Part shown: positions 17,649 to 26,561 of the stretch, in pieces
How positions within the stretch are numbered: the stretch's first letter is position 1
Layout of the letters: every line of letters starts with the position of its first letter
NCBI RefSeq assembly: GCF_036492835.1
Contig: NZ_AP025314.1
Location: forward strand, 4,506,010 to 4,570,009
Length of the DNA: 64,000 nt
Origin: Fulvitalea axinellae
Lineage (GTDB): Bacteria; Bacteroidota; Bacteroidia; Cytophagales; Cyclobacteriaceae
Direction: 5' to 3'
Notes under the pieces: model-generated
Databases searched by the model: none
What the model was told of the DNA's origin: nothing
What the model saw: the letters and a program-made list of their open reading frames with translations, nothing else
Made by a program: the position numbers and the translations under genes

Positions 17649-18572
17649 ATGCGTTGGATATTTAGTGTGTTTGTGTGCTGTATGAGCATCCCTACGAAAA
17701 CTCTCATGGCACAGGGCGGAAAAGCCTGGAAAATAGAGAGAAACGACAGCCAGAAAACTGTAAAAGTGGAAATGCGGGCGGGCGTGGGTAATTGTTGTAT
17801 CTTGGCAGGAAACAACAACGACTCCCTATATGTCAGGAGCTCTGACGCAAAGCTTCTCGAAAACCTTGAGTACAAAGAAACGACAGACGATAACCAACGC
17901 TCTGTTTGGCTACATCTGAAAGGCCGTAAAGAAGCCACGCTAACCAACACTATCACAGATCATTTCTTTGGTTCCAACGACAATAACAAATGTAATTTCG
18001 ACCTGAAATTACCCCAATCATTCCCTCTGGATCTCCGTTTTGACTACGCCGTGGGCACCTCCAACATAAACCTCACGGAACTCCCCGTACAAAATCTGAA
18101 AATCAAAACCGGTGGCGCCAACGTCAATATCTCTTACGAAGAAAACGAGAGCAACCGAATATCGATGGATTCCCTGACAGCCAACGTAGACATGGGAAGC
18201 CTGTACATCGATAATCTCGGAAGTCTCCGGGCGGGTAAAATTCTTGCGGAAGTGTGCTTCGGCACCATGGACATCGGCTTTCCCGACACACTCAGCCGTC
18301 CAACCGAAGTTAAAGCAAACATCGGCGCAGGCAAACTCATCATGCGCCTGCCCAAGGACAAAGACATCCCCGTAAAGGTCGTGCTGGGCGAATCATCGCT
18401 CTGCGATGTGGTTCTCGATCCCGATTTTTCCAAAGCCAGCTCCGGCGTCTACACAAATAAAGCCTACTCCGAAAACGCAAAAAACCCGATGATTGTGCAT
18501 GTGGACGTAGGTATGGGAAGCGTCATCCTTCGCAGAGAAAACACCAAAACACCCCAACTATTGCCACACTAA
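17649..18572 (+). CDS. Secreted protein with DUF4097-like beta-solenoid, function unknown
   Basis: The protein has 307 residues with a signal peptide (MRWIFSVFVCCMSIPTKTLMAQ). The mature part has short repeated strands with G/N turns: LRFDYAVGTSNINLTEL, KIKTGGANVNI, TANVDMGSLYIDNL, EVKANIGAGKLIMRL and VHVDVGMGSVILRR. This resembles the DUF4097/DUF2154 type of parallel beta protein found in envelope-stress proteins. No catalytic motif is visible. Its gene is convergent with crtY, with 16 bp between the stops. Confidence 0.65.
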   Translation: MRWIFSVFVCCMSIPTKTLMAQGGKAWKIERNDSQKTVKVEMRAGVGNCCILAGNNNDSLYVRSSDAKLLENLEYKETTDDNQRSVWLHLKGRKEATLTNTITDHFFGSNDNNKCNFDLKLPQSFPLDLRFDYAVGTSNINLTELPVQNLKIKTGGANVNISYEENESNRISMDSLTANVDMGSLYIDNLGSLRAGKILAEVCFGTMDIGFPDTLSRPTEVKANIGAGKLIMRLPKDKDIPVKVVLGESSLCDVVLDPDFSKASSGVYTNKAYSENAKNPMIVHVDVGMGSVILRRENTKTPQLLPH

Positions 18573-18588
18573 GCATTAAAGCCTTCAC

Positions 18589-19749
18589 CTAAAGCCAAAC
18601 ACGGCTATAAGAAAAAAACGCCCGGAGAAAAGGAAATACTGGACAGGAAAAAATGATTTTCAGATCATCGGCCAGTGCCGCTCGCTCGTCCAGAAAAGAC
18701 AGTACCCTGTACCCCGAATTTCTTCTGAACATTCGGGAAAATATATCCCTGCCCGGAAACCTGTTGTGAGAAAGAACATCTAACAATACGCCGTCATAAA
18801 AGCAGTGTTTCGCCTTTCCCGGAGCAATCTTTTCCAACGATTCACCACGTTCCAAGCATTCAACAACTCCTCTAACCTGTCGCAAAATCCGGCTAAAAGT
18901 ATAACCCGTCGAAGCTTTTGAAGCTCCGCCAGCGCTTCCCACATAAAAAACCTTTCCGGAGCACCTTGCGAACCGTTGTGCCGTCATCGGAATCTTCCCG
19001 AATTCTTCGCCACTAACCGTATAATTTTCTAAGCCTAACTTCTCCCCGATATATTCCCGAAGGGCCTCATCATATTCTTTGCGCTCCGAAAGAAGCTCCG
19101 GAGAAAAAACCGTGTACTCCACCAAAGCCTCACGAGGGCTCAGCGGAAGCACATAAAAAAATCGTGTGTAACCGAACTGTTCCGTCCGGAAATCCATCAG
19201 TGTAGCTTGCCGGTCATCGAAGAAGTCTTCATCCGTTCGGACAAAATATCCTTTGAAGTGTTGCCAAAGCCAAAGCGGATGACGCTCTTCGTCCGGAATA
19301 TCCGGAAAACGGCTGTCGAACACTTGTCCTCCACAGAAATTTCCGGCCTTTGTACGAACTGTTCCGTCAGGAGAAACGGACAAAACTTCCGTCTCCAAAA
19401 GTGTCACATTTTCGGGTCGCTTATCCATACGACTATGTATATCCAGCCTAAAGTCACGCCCGGGAACCATCTTGTATTCGTAAGGCGACGGGACCACCGG
19501 AATCTTCCCGTTATCGTCAAAGACAGTTAGGCTGTCCCACTTTTTTCGGACCAAATGCTCATAAGGCCCGGCTTCGGTCTCCCAAAAACACCAAGTACGT
19601 TCGTCTATCTCTGAAAAATCATGGTCGAGAAGCAGTATTCTTTTGTCACGCAAAACCGGCGAAGCCAGCAAAGCGTCAGCAAGGGCCAAGCCAGCGCATC
19701 CGGCGCCCGCTATTATGTAATCGTAATATTCCGGCCCCTTTTCACTCAT
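18589..19749 (-). CDS. crtY: Lycopene beta-cyclase (CrtY type)
   Basis: The protein has 386 residues. It forms beta-rings on lycopene to make beta-carotene-type pigments. The N-terminal dinucleotide fold has YIIAGAGCAGLALADALL near 11-28. Other CrtY hallmarks are RTWCFWE near 53, FDSRFPD near 144, the FSPYEALIE-like segment LSPREALVEYTVFS near 207, and GSAGGASKASTGYTFSRI near 276. No other carotenoid gene is in the window. Its start overlaps the stop of the yigZ-like gene by one base, so translation is probably coupled. Confidence 0.9.
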   Translation of the reverse strand: MSEKGPEYYDYIIAGAGCAGLALADALLASPVLRDKRILLLDHDFSEIDERTWCFWETEAGPYEHLVRKKWDSLTVFDDNGKIPVVPSPYEYKMVPGRDFRLDIHSRMDKRPENVTLLETEVLSVSPDGTVRTKAGNFCGGQVFDSRFPDIPDEERHPLWLWQHFKGYFVRTDEDFFDDRQATLMDFRTEQFGYTRFFYVLPLSPREALVEYTVFSPELLSERKEYDEALREYIGEKLGLENYTVSGEEFGKIPMTAQRFARCSGKVFYVGSAGGASKASTGYTFSRILRQVRGVVECLERGESLEKIAPGKAKHCFYDGVLLDVLSHNRFPGRDIFSRMFRRNSGYRVLSFLDERAALADDLKIIFSCPVFPFLRAFFSYSRVWL

Positions 19750-20366
19750 TAGGCTTCCGTTTCTGTGAGCTCGGTACTTACGCCGTCGAGTTTTTCAAAC
19801 TTGGCGAGAACCTCCGCCGATATGGTTTGGCGAACGGCCAAGCGTATATGACACTGGTTGTCGAAAACCTGTTCTTTGATCTCAAGGTCGTACTGCTTGA
19901 TGAGTTTCATCACGGAATTCATCGAAAGGTATTCGAAATACACATCCAGACGGTCCTCCACTATCTTTTCCTCTATCTTTCCGTTCTCGATCGCCTCGGC
20001 CGCCGACACTTTGTAGGCGTGTACCAGACCCGGTACACCAAGTTTCGTCCCGCCAAAATAACGCACCACTACGATAAGCGTATTCGTAAGGTCAAACGAA
20101 CGGATCTGTCCCAGAATAGGATCACCGGCCGAATGTCCGGGCTCCCCGTCATCGTTGGCGCGGAAACGCTTTTGGTCTTTGCCCAACACCCAAGCGTAAC
20201 AATGGTGGCGCGCGTCGTAATAGCGCTTGCGCAAAGCCTCCACCTTTTCCTTGATCTCTTCCTCGGTCTCCACAGGGTAGGCGTAAGCCAAAAATTTGCT
20301 CCCTTTTTCCTTATACAGCCCCTCCGACTCTCCGGCCAATGTCAAATACGTATCTTCTGTCTTCAT
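19749..20366 (-). CDS. IMPACT (YigZ) family protein
   Basis: The protein has 205 residues from the ATG at 20366. The longer frame to 20417 adds a weak N-terminus not found in the family. Motifs of YigZ/IMPACT are GSKFLAYAYPV near 15, ARHHCYAWVLG near 50, DDGEPGHSAGDPIL near 70, and VVVRYFGGTKLGVPGLVHAY near 93. Its molecular role is not settled; family members are linked to translation regulation. It is upstream of and coupled to crtY. Confidence 0.9.
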   Translation of the reverse strand: MKTEDTYLTLAGESEGLYKEKGSKFLAYAYPVETEEEIKEKVEALRKRYYDARHHCYAWVLGKDQKRFRANDDGEPGHSAGDPILGQIRSFDLTNTLIVVVRYFGGTKLGVPGLVHAYKVSAAEAIENGKIEEKIVEDRLDVYFEYLSMNSVMKLIKQYDLEIKEQVFDNQCHIRLAVRQTISAEVLAKFEKLDGVSTELTETEA

Positions 20367-20609
20367 AATCTTTTCCCTCGGCCCAAAAATACTCGAAAGC
20401 CACAAAATTATCCCCACGTTTCCACCCTATGCTCTGCGAGTTCAAATTAATCATGTATTCTGATCATAACCGAACATGATCCAACTCCCGCACAAACCAA
20501 ACTTAACTTATAAAAAACACTTATCCCGCATTTAATCCAATAAAGCGCAACCCGGCCCGGTTCGGATTCGTTTTGAAATACTGTTTGTAGTACAAAAACA
20601 ACCACTATC

Positions 20610-21209
20610 ATGAGAAAATACTTACTGACCCTGCTGTCTGTTTTTTGCGTTTTATTCGCTCAGGCCCAAACCAAACCCAAAGGTATCAAAACGGGATCGA
20701 CGGCCCCCTCTTTTATGGGAGTTGACCAAAACGGCAAAAAAATCGAACTGAAGAAATTGTTAGACAAAGGGCCGGTAGTGCTTTTCTTTTATCGCGGTAC
20801 GTGGTGTCCGTATTGCCAAAAACAGGTGGCGAGCCTGCAAAAATCCCTTGACAAGATCACGGCCAAGGGAGCTTCTGTCGTGGCCGTAACGCCGTCTAGC
20901 GGAGAGAGTATCGAAAAAATGATCGAGAAGCAGGGAGGCATCGGCTTCCACATCCTGCACGATGACGGGCACAAAATCATGGACGATTACGACCTGACCT
21001 ATCCCGTTAAGGAAACCATGCAGAAACGCTTTGCCAAAATGGGACTGGACTTCAATAAAATCAACGGGAAAAACGGGCCCGTACTCCCTATCCCGGCCAC
21101 ATATGTCATTGACCAGAAAGGCAAGATAGTTTTCGCCCACTTCGACCCGAACTTCAAGAAACGCCCATCGGTAAGCGAAATACTTCAGCACCTTCCTAAA
21201 CCGCTGTAA
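20610..21209 (+). CDS. Secreted AhpC/TSA-type thiol oxidoreductase
   Basis: The protein has 199 residues with a signal peptide ending AQA. The thioredoxin-fold core has GSTAPSFMGVDQNGK near 28, the active site YRGTWCPYCQKQ near 61-72 (CxxC), and the cis-proline region PIPATYVIDQKG near 164. The RGTWCPYC form is found in peroxiredoxin-like/TlpA-like proteins. It probably reduces peroxides or disulphides in the periplasm; which of these is not decidable here. Confidence 0.85.
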   Translation: MRKYLLTLLSVFCVLFAQAQTKPKGIKTGSTAPSFMGVDQNGKKIELKKLLDKGPVVLFFYRGTWCPYCQKQVASLQKSLDKITAKGASVVAVTPSSGESIEKMIEKQGGIGFHILHDDGHKIMDDYDLTYPVKETMQKRFAKMGLDFNKINGKNGPVLPIPATYVIDQKGKIVFAHFDPNFKKRPSVSEILQHLPKPL

Positions 21210-21235
21210 GGAAAACATACATATGCACCTCATTC

Positions 21236-21261
21236 AAACGCCCTTTTCCGGGCGTTTTTTT
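21236..21261 (+). terminator. Terminator of the thiol oxidoreductase gene
   Basis: The stem AAACGCCC/GGGCGTTT with a 6-base loop ends in seven T, 26 bases after the stop codon. Confidence 0.9.
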
Positions 21262-21366
21262 GTGCCCGACCGGCGCATGTATTTGATTTCAAAAGCCCTA
21301 CCTTTATACCGCCGTTAACCGGAACATAAGCGCATAACGCGAACGTAAACATCTGAAATAAAGAAC

Positions 21367-21885
21367 ATGAAAATATCCAAAGACCGCCAAAGCGTAGTCG
21401 AAACAACTTACCAGCTTTACGTAGACAACCAGCAAGGCGAGCCCGCCCTCTACGAAGAGCGCAACGAGGAGGATCCCCTGCTTTTCCTCTACGGTACGGG
21501 AGCTTTCCTGCCCAAATTCGAAGAGGCCCTCGACGGTCTTGACGAAGGACAGGAATTCGATTTCAAAATCGCCTGCGACGACGCTTACGGCGACTACGAC
21601 GAGAAAAAAACCGACTGGCTTCCGATCGAGATATTCGAAGTGGACGGCAAGGTGGACATGGAGATGCTCCAAGAGGGGAGAATCTTGCCGATGATCGGTC
21701 CTGACGGCGACCGCGTAATGGCAGAGATCCTGACCGTGAAAAAAGACAAGGTGGAAATGGACTTCAACCATCCGCTTTCTGGCTACGATTTGATCTTCAA
21801 AGGAAAAATCCTCAGCGTTAGAATGGCTACCAAAGAGGAAATCGAGCACGGACACGCACACCCAGGCGGGAGCTGTGATCATTAA
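21367..21885 (+). CDS. FKBP-type peptidyl-prolyl isomerase, SlyD-like
   Basis: The protein has 172 residues with no signal peptide, so it acts in the cytoplasm. It has the FKBP/SlyD arrangement: a short FKBP part (LLFLYGTGAFLPKFEEALDGL near 38, FDFKIACDDAYGDYDE near 65), an insert-in-flap domain, then NHPLSGYDLIFKGKIL near 135. The histidine-containing tail HGHAHPGGSCDH resembles the metal-binding tail of SlyD. It helps proline-limited folding and may bind nickel or zinc. Confidence 0.92.
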   Translation: MKISKDRQSVVETTYQLYVDNQQGEPALYEERNEEDPLLFLYGTGAFLPKFEEALDGLDEGQEFDFKIACDDAYGDYDEKKTDWLPIEIFEVDGKVDMEMLQEGRILPMIGPDGDRVMAEILTVKKDKVEMDFNHPLSGYDLIFKGKILSVRMATKEEIEHGHAHPGGSCDH

Positions 21886-21966
21886 GTCTTGGTCTGAGGT
21901 ATTTGGTATGAGGTATTAAGTACTAAGAAACTTAATTCTGACACCTAACCCTTTTTGACTACCAAG

Positions 21967-22013
21967 AAAACCCTCGTCTCGTTGGGCATTGGCCCAAACA
22001 GGGCGAGGGTTTT
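21967..22013 (+). terminator. Terminator of the slyD-like gene
   Basis: A 10-bp stem AAAACCCTCG/CGAGGGTTTT encloses a second hairpin (TTGGGC...GCCCAA). It lies 81 bases after the stop codon. Confidence 0.75.
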
Positions 22014-22105
22014 GTGATTTCAGGCCAATACCTTTCCGTATTTGAACGAAACCTTTCGCGTAGCGACTTAAAGTGTGGACGGTTTTTGCCACTGTTCAAC
22101 CGAAT

Positions 22106-22678
22106 ATGCGGATACCAGCGGACAAATACAGCCACCTCAACCTGAACGCCCGACGACAGATAAGCCGTTGTGTCAATGCTGGGCTCACCATCCGCCAAAC
22201 CGCCTCTAGGCTCGGGGTCAGTCCCTCCACCATCAGCCGGGAGTTGAAACGCAATAGTTTTCGGGGCTTTTACTCCGCCATACATGCGCAGGCTTACTAC
22301 GAGGCCCGCAAGTTCTTAGCTGTGGCAAAATACCGTGGACAGCTAATTTTTCGCCTTTCCTCCGTCGGAGTGAGCCTTTTCAAGCCCAAAACCGACCGCC
22401 TGATTACGGCTTGGGCCTCCGATTACCGCAACGCCCGCTATATCCGCAACGAAAGGACGGACAATCCCTTTCACGCAAAAAGACAAAGAAGGTCAAGCAT
22501 CTTTGCCGTTTGGGAGAAACCGGTACAGCCCCGCCTGATGAAACTTAGGTTACAGCACTACGGCCAAAAAACAACCCCGTCTGGAGAGGTTAACCCATTC
22601 GGGGATCCGCCGAAATTTTGGAAAAAAGCTGACCGAAAGCCGGATCGGACGGTTCATAAAGAGGCACTTTGTGCCTAA
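22106..22678 (+). CDS. IS30-type transposase N-terminal HTH remnant
   Basis: The frame encodes 190 residues from the ATG at 22106. Residues about 7-60 match the helix-turn-helix head of IS30-family transposases: LNLNARRQISRCVNAGLT, then IRQTASRLGVSPSTISREL, RN and a YEARK segment. After that, where the IS30 linker and DDE domain should follow, the sequence is unlike any transposase I know, and no DDE domain appears in the next 300 bases. It is probably a decayed element. A domesticated HTH protein is possible because the frame stays open and a terminator follows. Confidence 0.5.
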   Translation: MRIPADKYSHLNLNARRQISRCVNAGLTIRQTASRLGVSPSTISRELKRNSFRGFYSAIHAQAYYEARKFLAVAKYRGQLIFRLSSVGVSLFKPKTDRLITAWASDYRNARYIRNERTDNPFHAKRQRRSSIFAVWEKPVQPRLMKLRLQHYGQKTTPSGEVNPFGDPPKFWKKADRKPDRTVHKEALCA

Positions 22679-22705
22679 TTGTCAAAAAATCTTACCCGAT
22701 AACCG

Positions 22706-22733
22706 ACCGCACCGAAAAGATGCGGTTTTTTTT
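22706..22733 (+). terminator. Terminator after the IS30-like frame
   Basis: The stem ACCGCA/TGCGGT with a 9-base loop is followed by a run of T. A second GC hairpin (ACTCCCG/CGGGAGT, 22741-22769) follows directly. Confidence 0.75.
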
Positions 22734-23011
22734 CGTCCATACTCCCGCTATGAGGTAAAAAACGGGAGTCGTTTCTTTAAAAAACCTCCATTTTCCACCG
22801 CCGTCAGCAAACCCGTTCACCCACACGTCTCATCTACCCCGTGTTGCGCTTACTTACGTGTCCCTTTTTCAGAGGACACCAACCCTTTCATTATCCGTGT
22901 TTACAAACGCTTTCATTTTTAGGAAACGCTTTCCTCTTCCCTCCTTGAGTTTACAATTTTGTTTATATTACTCATTGACAACCCATTATTCCACCAAACC
23001 ACCGAACCGAC
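22734..23011. other. Intergenic region upstream of the GNAT gene
   Basis: Together with the terminator this is over 300 bases without a gene. It holds hairpins at 22741-22769 and 22858-22879 (GTGTCC/GGACAC) and a direct repeat AAACGCTTTC at 22905-22914 and 22924-22933, which could be a protein-binding site. Confidence 0.4.
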
Positions 23012-23539
23012 ATGCCACAAACAAAAACATTCGAAACGGAAAGACTTTATTTGATCCCCACAGCCGAAGACGACGCCGAATTTATCTTCCGCCTGATGAA
23101 CAGCCCCAAATACCACGAGTATATCGGCGACAGAAATATCAGGACACTGGACGACGCCAAGACTTTTATCCAAGAGAAAATGACACTCCAACTACTACGG
23201 TTGGGATATTCCAGTTATACTTTGGTCCGGAAAAGTGACGGTGAAAAGGTGGGAGTATGCGGACTTTACGACCGTGAGGGACTTGAGGGCGTGGATATAG
23301 GGTTTGCCCTTTTGCCCGAATTCGAAAGAACGGGCTACGCTTTGGAATCCGCACTCAAACTGAAACAAATGGCCTTCGCCGAATTCAACATTAGCGAAAT
23401 CAAGGCTATCACCACCAAGGAAAACAAGGCTTCGCAAACTCTTCTGGAAAAACTGGGGCTAAAGGCCGAAGGCACCGTGGTTCTGCCCGGAACTACCAAT
23501 GAAATGTTGCTGTACCGACTTAAAAACGAGTCCGCTTAA
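23012..23539 (+). CDS. GNAT family N-acetyltransferase (RimJ/RimL type)
   Basis: The protein has 175 residues. It opens with the RimJ/RimL signature ETERLYLIPTAEDD near 8. Later parts match the acetyl-CoA fold: DGEKVGVCGLYDR near 74, GVDIGFALLPEFERTGYALE near 91, and KENKASQTLLEKLGLKAEG near 131. Substrate unknown; relatives acetylate ribosomal proteins, amino acids or small amines. Confidence 0.88.
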   Translation: MPQTKTFETERLYLIPTAEDDAEFIFRLMNSPKYHEYIGDRNIRTLDDAKTFIQEKMTLQLLRLGYSSYTLVRKSDGEKVGVCGLYDREGLEGVDIGFALLPEFERTGYALESALKLKQMAFAEFNISEIKAITTKENKASQTLLEKLGLKAEGTVVLPGTTNEMLLYRLKNESA

Positions 23540-23544
23540 ACCGG

Positions 23545-24111
23545 TTACTGCTCTTTTCGGATTCTGCTGAGGGATTCTTTACTGATTCCCAAATAAGAGG
23601 CGATGTCTTTCAATGGCACCCGCTTGTGTATATCCGGCCGGGACTCTATCAGCCAGCGGTAGCGGTCCTTGGCCTTGACAAAGCGGTTGCGATCCATCTC
23701 CGTCAATACCTTTCCCAAGAAACGCTCGCTGATCAGGCGTCCCCAGTTGGCCCATTCCAGATCGGTATCATATAGATAGCGGAGCTTGCGCAGGGGTATG
23801 CGGTACAGTACGCTGTCTTCGTACAGCTCTATGCTTTCCTGATGTCCCTCCACGGCGAAATAAGCACTGAACGAAAAAAGCAATTCGCCCTCAAAAGCGA
23901 ACCAGACCGCCTTTTTGTCACCGTACTCGTCGATGTAATTGGTTTTGGTAGCTCCTTTTTCCAAAAAATAGAAATACGGCGACACTTCCCCCTCCCGTAT
24001 CAGCTCGGTATTACGGGGAAGTTCCACCCGTTCCAGTTGTGCGGCAAAGGCTTCTATATTTGCGGTAGAGAGCCTCCCGAAACGTCTCAGCGTCCGTAAA
24101 GTGTTTTCCAA
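23545..24111 (-). CDS. Crp/Fnr family transcriptional regulator
   Basis: The protein has 188 residues. It has an N-terminal cyclic-nucleotide-binding-like fold (RNTELIREGEVSPYFYFLEKGATK near 34) and a short C-terminal helix-turn-helix (VPLKDIASYLGISKESLSRIRK, near 163-184). The phosphate-binding RxA motif of true Crp is not present, so it probably senses something else or is constitutive. It is convergent with the GNAT gene and divergent from the CAT-like gene, and the 114-bp region before CAT has a candidate operator. Confidence 0.88.
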   Translation of the reverse strand: MENTLRTLRRFGRLSTANIEAFAAQLERVELPRNTELIREGEVSPYFYFLEKGATKTNYIDEYGDKKAVWFAFEGELLFSFSAYFAVEGHQESIELYEDSVLYRIPLRKLRYLYDTDLEWANWGRLISERFLGKVLTEMDRNRFVKAKDRYRWLIESRPDIHKRVPLKDIASYLGISKESLSRIRKEQ

Positions 24112-24159
24112 ATCGGTGTTTTTTTACGCAATCCTTTCTTGCTCCTGTCCGGTTAACAT

Positions 24160-24196
24160 TTGTCAACCGAAGTTAAGACAAAACGCCCGACCTTTG
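24160..24196 (+). promoter_or_regulatory. Candidate operator and promoter between crp-like and CAT-like genes
   Basis: The inverted repeat TTGTC-N12-GACAA (24160-24181) is spaced like a dimeric Crp/Fnr site. GACCTTTG at 24189-24196 resembles the Bacteroidota -7 element TAnnTTTG with one mismatch. Both lie within 65 bases before the CAT-like start. Assignment by eye. Confidence 0.35.
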
Positions 24197-24225
24197 TAAC
24201 CGAACCGATAGATACCCTTTGAACG

Positions 24226-24858
24226 ATGAAAAGAATTCTTGACATAGAGAACTGGAACCGGAAGGAACATTACGAATTTTTCTCCGCCATGAACCAACCT
24301 TTCTTCGGGCTAGTGGTGCCCGTGGACTGTACCAAAGCCTATGCGTACGCCAAGGAAACGGGCGTGAGTTTTTACGCCTACTACCTCTACCAAGCCACGC
24401 GCGCCCTAAACGCCGTCGAGAATCTACGATATAGGATAGAAGACGGCCAAGTGGTGGAATATGACTGCGTGCACCCGTCTACCACCGTAGGGAGGGAAGA
24501 CCATACGTTCGGAATCTGTTTTTTCGAATATTCCGAAGACTTCGGCCAATTCCGCAAGAACCTAGACGCCGCGCAAGCCGATATTAGGGCCCGATCGGGA
24601 ATTTGCCTCGACGAAAGTACCTCCCGAAAGGATACAATACACGTCTCAGCTGTCCCTTGGGTAGACTTTACGGGACTCAGACACGAATACGACAGCCGGT
24701 ACGAGGACAGCATACCCAAAATGTCTTTCGGAAAGATGACGGAATCGGAAGGGAAAAGAAAAATGAGCGTATCGTTGGACGCCCACCACGGCTTGGTGGA
24801 CGGATGGCACGCGTCGCAGTTCTTCGAGCTGTTTCAGCGCTACCTGGACGGCGAGTAA
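24226..24858 (+). CDS. Chloramphenicol acetyltransferase-like acyltransferase
   Basis: The protein has 210 residues, the length of trimeric CAT enzymes. It starts with the typical ILDIENWNRKEHYEFF near 4. The catalytic motif HHGLVDGWH near 187-195 provides the general-base histidine and the structural aspartate. Other family parts are PVDCTKAYAYAKETGVSFY near 30 and VPWVDFTGLRH near 145. The natural substrate may not be chloramphenicol. A terminator follows 96 bases after the stop. Confidence 0.88.
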   Translation: MKRILDIENWNRKEHYEFFSAMNQPFFGLVVPVDCTKAYAYAKETGVSFYAYYLYQATRALNAVENLRYRIEDGQVVEYDCVHPSTTVGREDHTFGICFFEYSEDFGQFRKNLDAAQADIRARSGICLDESTSRKDTIHVSAVPWVDFTGLRHEYDSRYEDSIPKMSFGKMTESEGKRKMSVSLDAHHGLVDGWHASQFFELFQRYLDGE

Positions 24859-24953
24859 ATAGGCGGAATCGACGTTCCGAACATATTGCGCAATCTAGGT
24901 TAACGCCCGGGTTAATGCAAAAACAAAAACGCGACAAAATCACTAAGCTTATA

Positions 24954-24986
24954 AAGGATGTTCCGAGACCGGGGCATCCTTTTTTC
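24954..24986 (+). terminator. Terminator of the CAT-like gene
   Basis: The stem AAGGATG/CATCCTT with inner CCG/CGG pairs is followed by a T-run. Confidence 0.8.
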
Positions 24987-25061
24987 GCTTGGTTACCTTG
25001 GATGTATCCACTGGGAGACGCACGCTGTTTTCCGTCTTCCGCAATCCAAATTTTTATCGCC

Positions 25062-26489
25062 ATGAAAACAAGAATATTACTCTTGCTCGGCTTTTATCTA
25101 GCGCCACTATGGGCTTTCGCCCAAAAAAAGAAACCCAATATCGTCTTCTTCCTTGTGGATGATTTGGGTTACAAGGATCTGGGTGTTTACGGAGCCAAAC
25201 TTTACGAAACCCCGAACATCGACAAGCTCAGCCGTGCGGGCGTACGCTTCACCAACGCCTATACGGCGGCGCCCATCTGTTCGCCCACCCGGGCGGCGGT
25301 GCTTACGGGCAAACACCCGCTGAGAATGAAGATGTGGCACGCCCCACACTTTATCCCAAAAGAGGATTCGAAGCAAATGTTGCCCAAACTGCTCAGCGAC
25401 CAAGGCTACAGTTCGTGGCATGTGGGCAAATGGCATCTCGGCACTCCAAAAGACCATACGTTGCCCCAAGATGTCGGCTTCCATATCAACATCGGCGGAG
25501 GCATAAGCTGGGGGCCGGGCTCCTACTTCTGGCCTTACAAAACCAATCCCGACGGCTCGCCTATGGGTCACCAGCGTGATCACGCTCCTTTGCGCCAAGG
25601 CGGATTCGAAGGCGAGCAACTCACCGACCGCCTGACAAGAGAGGCCGTAAACCTCATCGAAAACCACAAGGGGGACAACCCCGTCTACCTGAACCTTTGG
25701 TACTATTCGGTTCACAACCGTAAAGAGGCCAAGCCCGAGCTGGTAGAGAAGTACAAGAAGAAGATCAAACGGATGGGAACCAAAAAGTCCGTACGGGTAC
25801 ATATGGGCGACACGCTCTTGGCTTCGGAAACCAACCCACTCTACGCCGCCATGCTGGAAACGGTGGACAACTCGGTGGGCGCCGTAGTGAAAGCCCTAAA
25901 AAAGAAGGGAATGTATGAGAATACGCTCTTCATCTTCTACTCCGACAACGGGCCCACGACCAATGACGTTCCTTGCGCCCCATTCCTCGGTGGAAAGAAC
26001 ACCACTTACGAGGCGGGAGTCCGCATGCCCGCCTTTATGACTTGGCCGAAAGAGGTTCCGAAAAACAGGGTTAGCGACGAGCGTATCATTATTATGGACG
26101 TGTTCAACACCGTACTGGCCGCCACCGATACTCCGATACCCGAAAAAGTGGAAAATGACGGAATTTCCCTGATGCCCCACCTGAAAGACAACGCTTCCGT
26201 CCCCCGCCGGGATTTTTATTGGTATTTCCCCGATACCCGCCGGATGTACGGAGGCCGCGCAAGCGCCGCCGTGCTGGGCAAAGACGGCCATAAGTACATT
26301 CACTTCTATAAAGGCTACGCTCCAGAACTCTACGATATAGACGCCGACAAAGCGGAACGCCACGATCTGATTTCTCAGAAACCGGCCAAAGCGAAGGCCC
26401 TCCAAAAGAAACTGAACGATTTTCTGTTGGGATACGGCTACGACCGCATGGACAAGCAAATCAGAAAAGCAGGGAAGAACAGACAGTAA
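25062..26489 (+). CDS. Sulfatase, type I (formylglycine-dependent)
   Basis: The protein has 475 residues from the ATG at 25062, which begins a signal peptide (MKTRILLLLGFYLAPLWAFAQ). The open frame upstream is non-coding. Motifs are metal-binding VDDLGYKDLG near 31, the modification site ICSPTRAAVLTG near 73 (CxPxR type, Cys to be converted to formylglycine), GKWHLG near 127, and YSDNGP near 292. It removes sulfate esters from glycans in the periplasm. No sulfatase-maturing enzyme is in the window. Confidence 0.92.
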   Translation: MKTRILLLLGFYLAPLWAFAQKKKPNIVFFLVDDLGYKDLGVYGAKLYETPNIDKLSRAGVRFTNAYTAAPICSPTRAAVLTGKHPLRMKMWHAPHFIPKEDSKQMLPKLLSDQGYSSWHVGKWHLGTPKDHTLPQDVGFHINIGGGISWGPGSYFWPYKTNPDGSPMGHQRDHAPLRQGGFEGEQLTDRLTREAVNLIENHKGDNPVYLNLWYYSVHNRKEAKPELVEKYKKKIKRMGTKKSVRVHMGDTLLASETNPLYAAMLETVDNSVGAVVKALKKKGMYENTLFIFYSDNGPTTNDVPCAPFLGGKNTTYEAGVRMPAFMTWPKEVPKNRVSDERIIIMDVFNTVLAATDTPIPEKVENDGISLMPHLKDNASVPRRDFYWYFPDTRRMYGGRASAAVLGKDGHKYIHFYKGYAPELYDIDADKAERHDLISQKPAKAKALQKKLNDFLLGYGYDRMDKQIRKAGKNRQ

Positions 26490-26516
26490 GAAGGCCAACC
26501 CCTGATCGAAATGAAC

Positions 26517-26548
26517 AAAAAAGACGGCGCCCAAACTGACGCCGTCTT
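26517..26548. terminator. Bidirectional terminator between sulfatase and DUF4412 genes
   Basis: The perfect 9-bp stem AAGACGGCG/CGCCGTCTT has six A on the left, giving a T-run on the minus strand, and a weaker T-rich right side. It serves both convergent genes. Confidence 0.8.
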
Positions 26549-26561
26549 AATTTCTCCCTTA

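Noticed and set aside
22858..22933. Short hairpin and AAACGCTTTC direct repeat as insertion-sequence ends
   Set aside because: They have no matching inverted copy at the left side of the IS30-like frame, so I cannot call them element ends.
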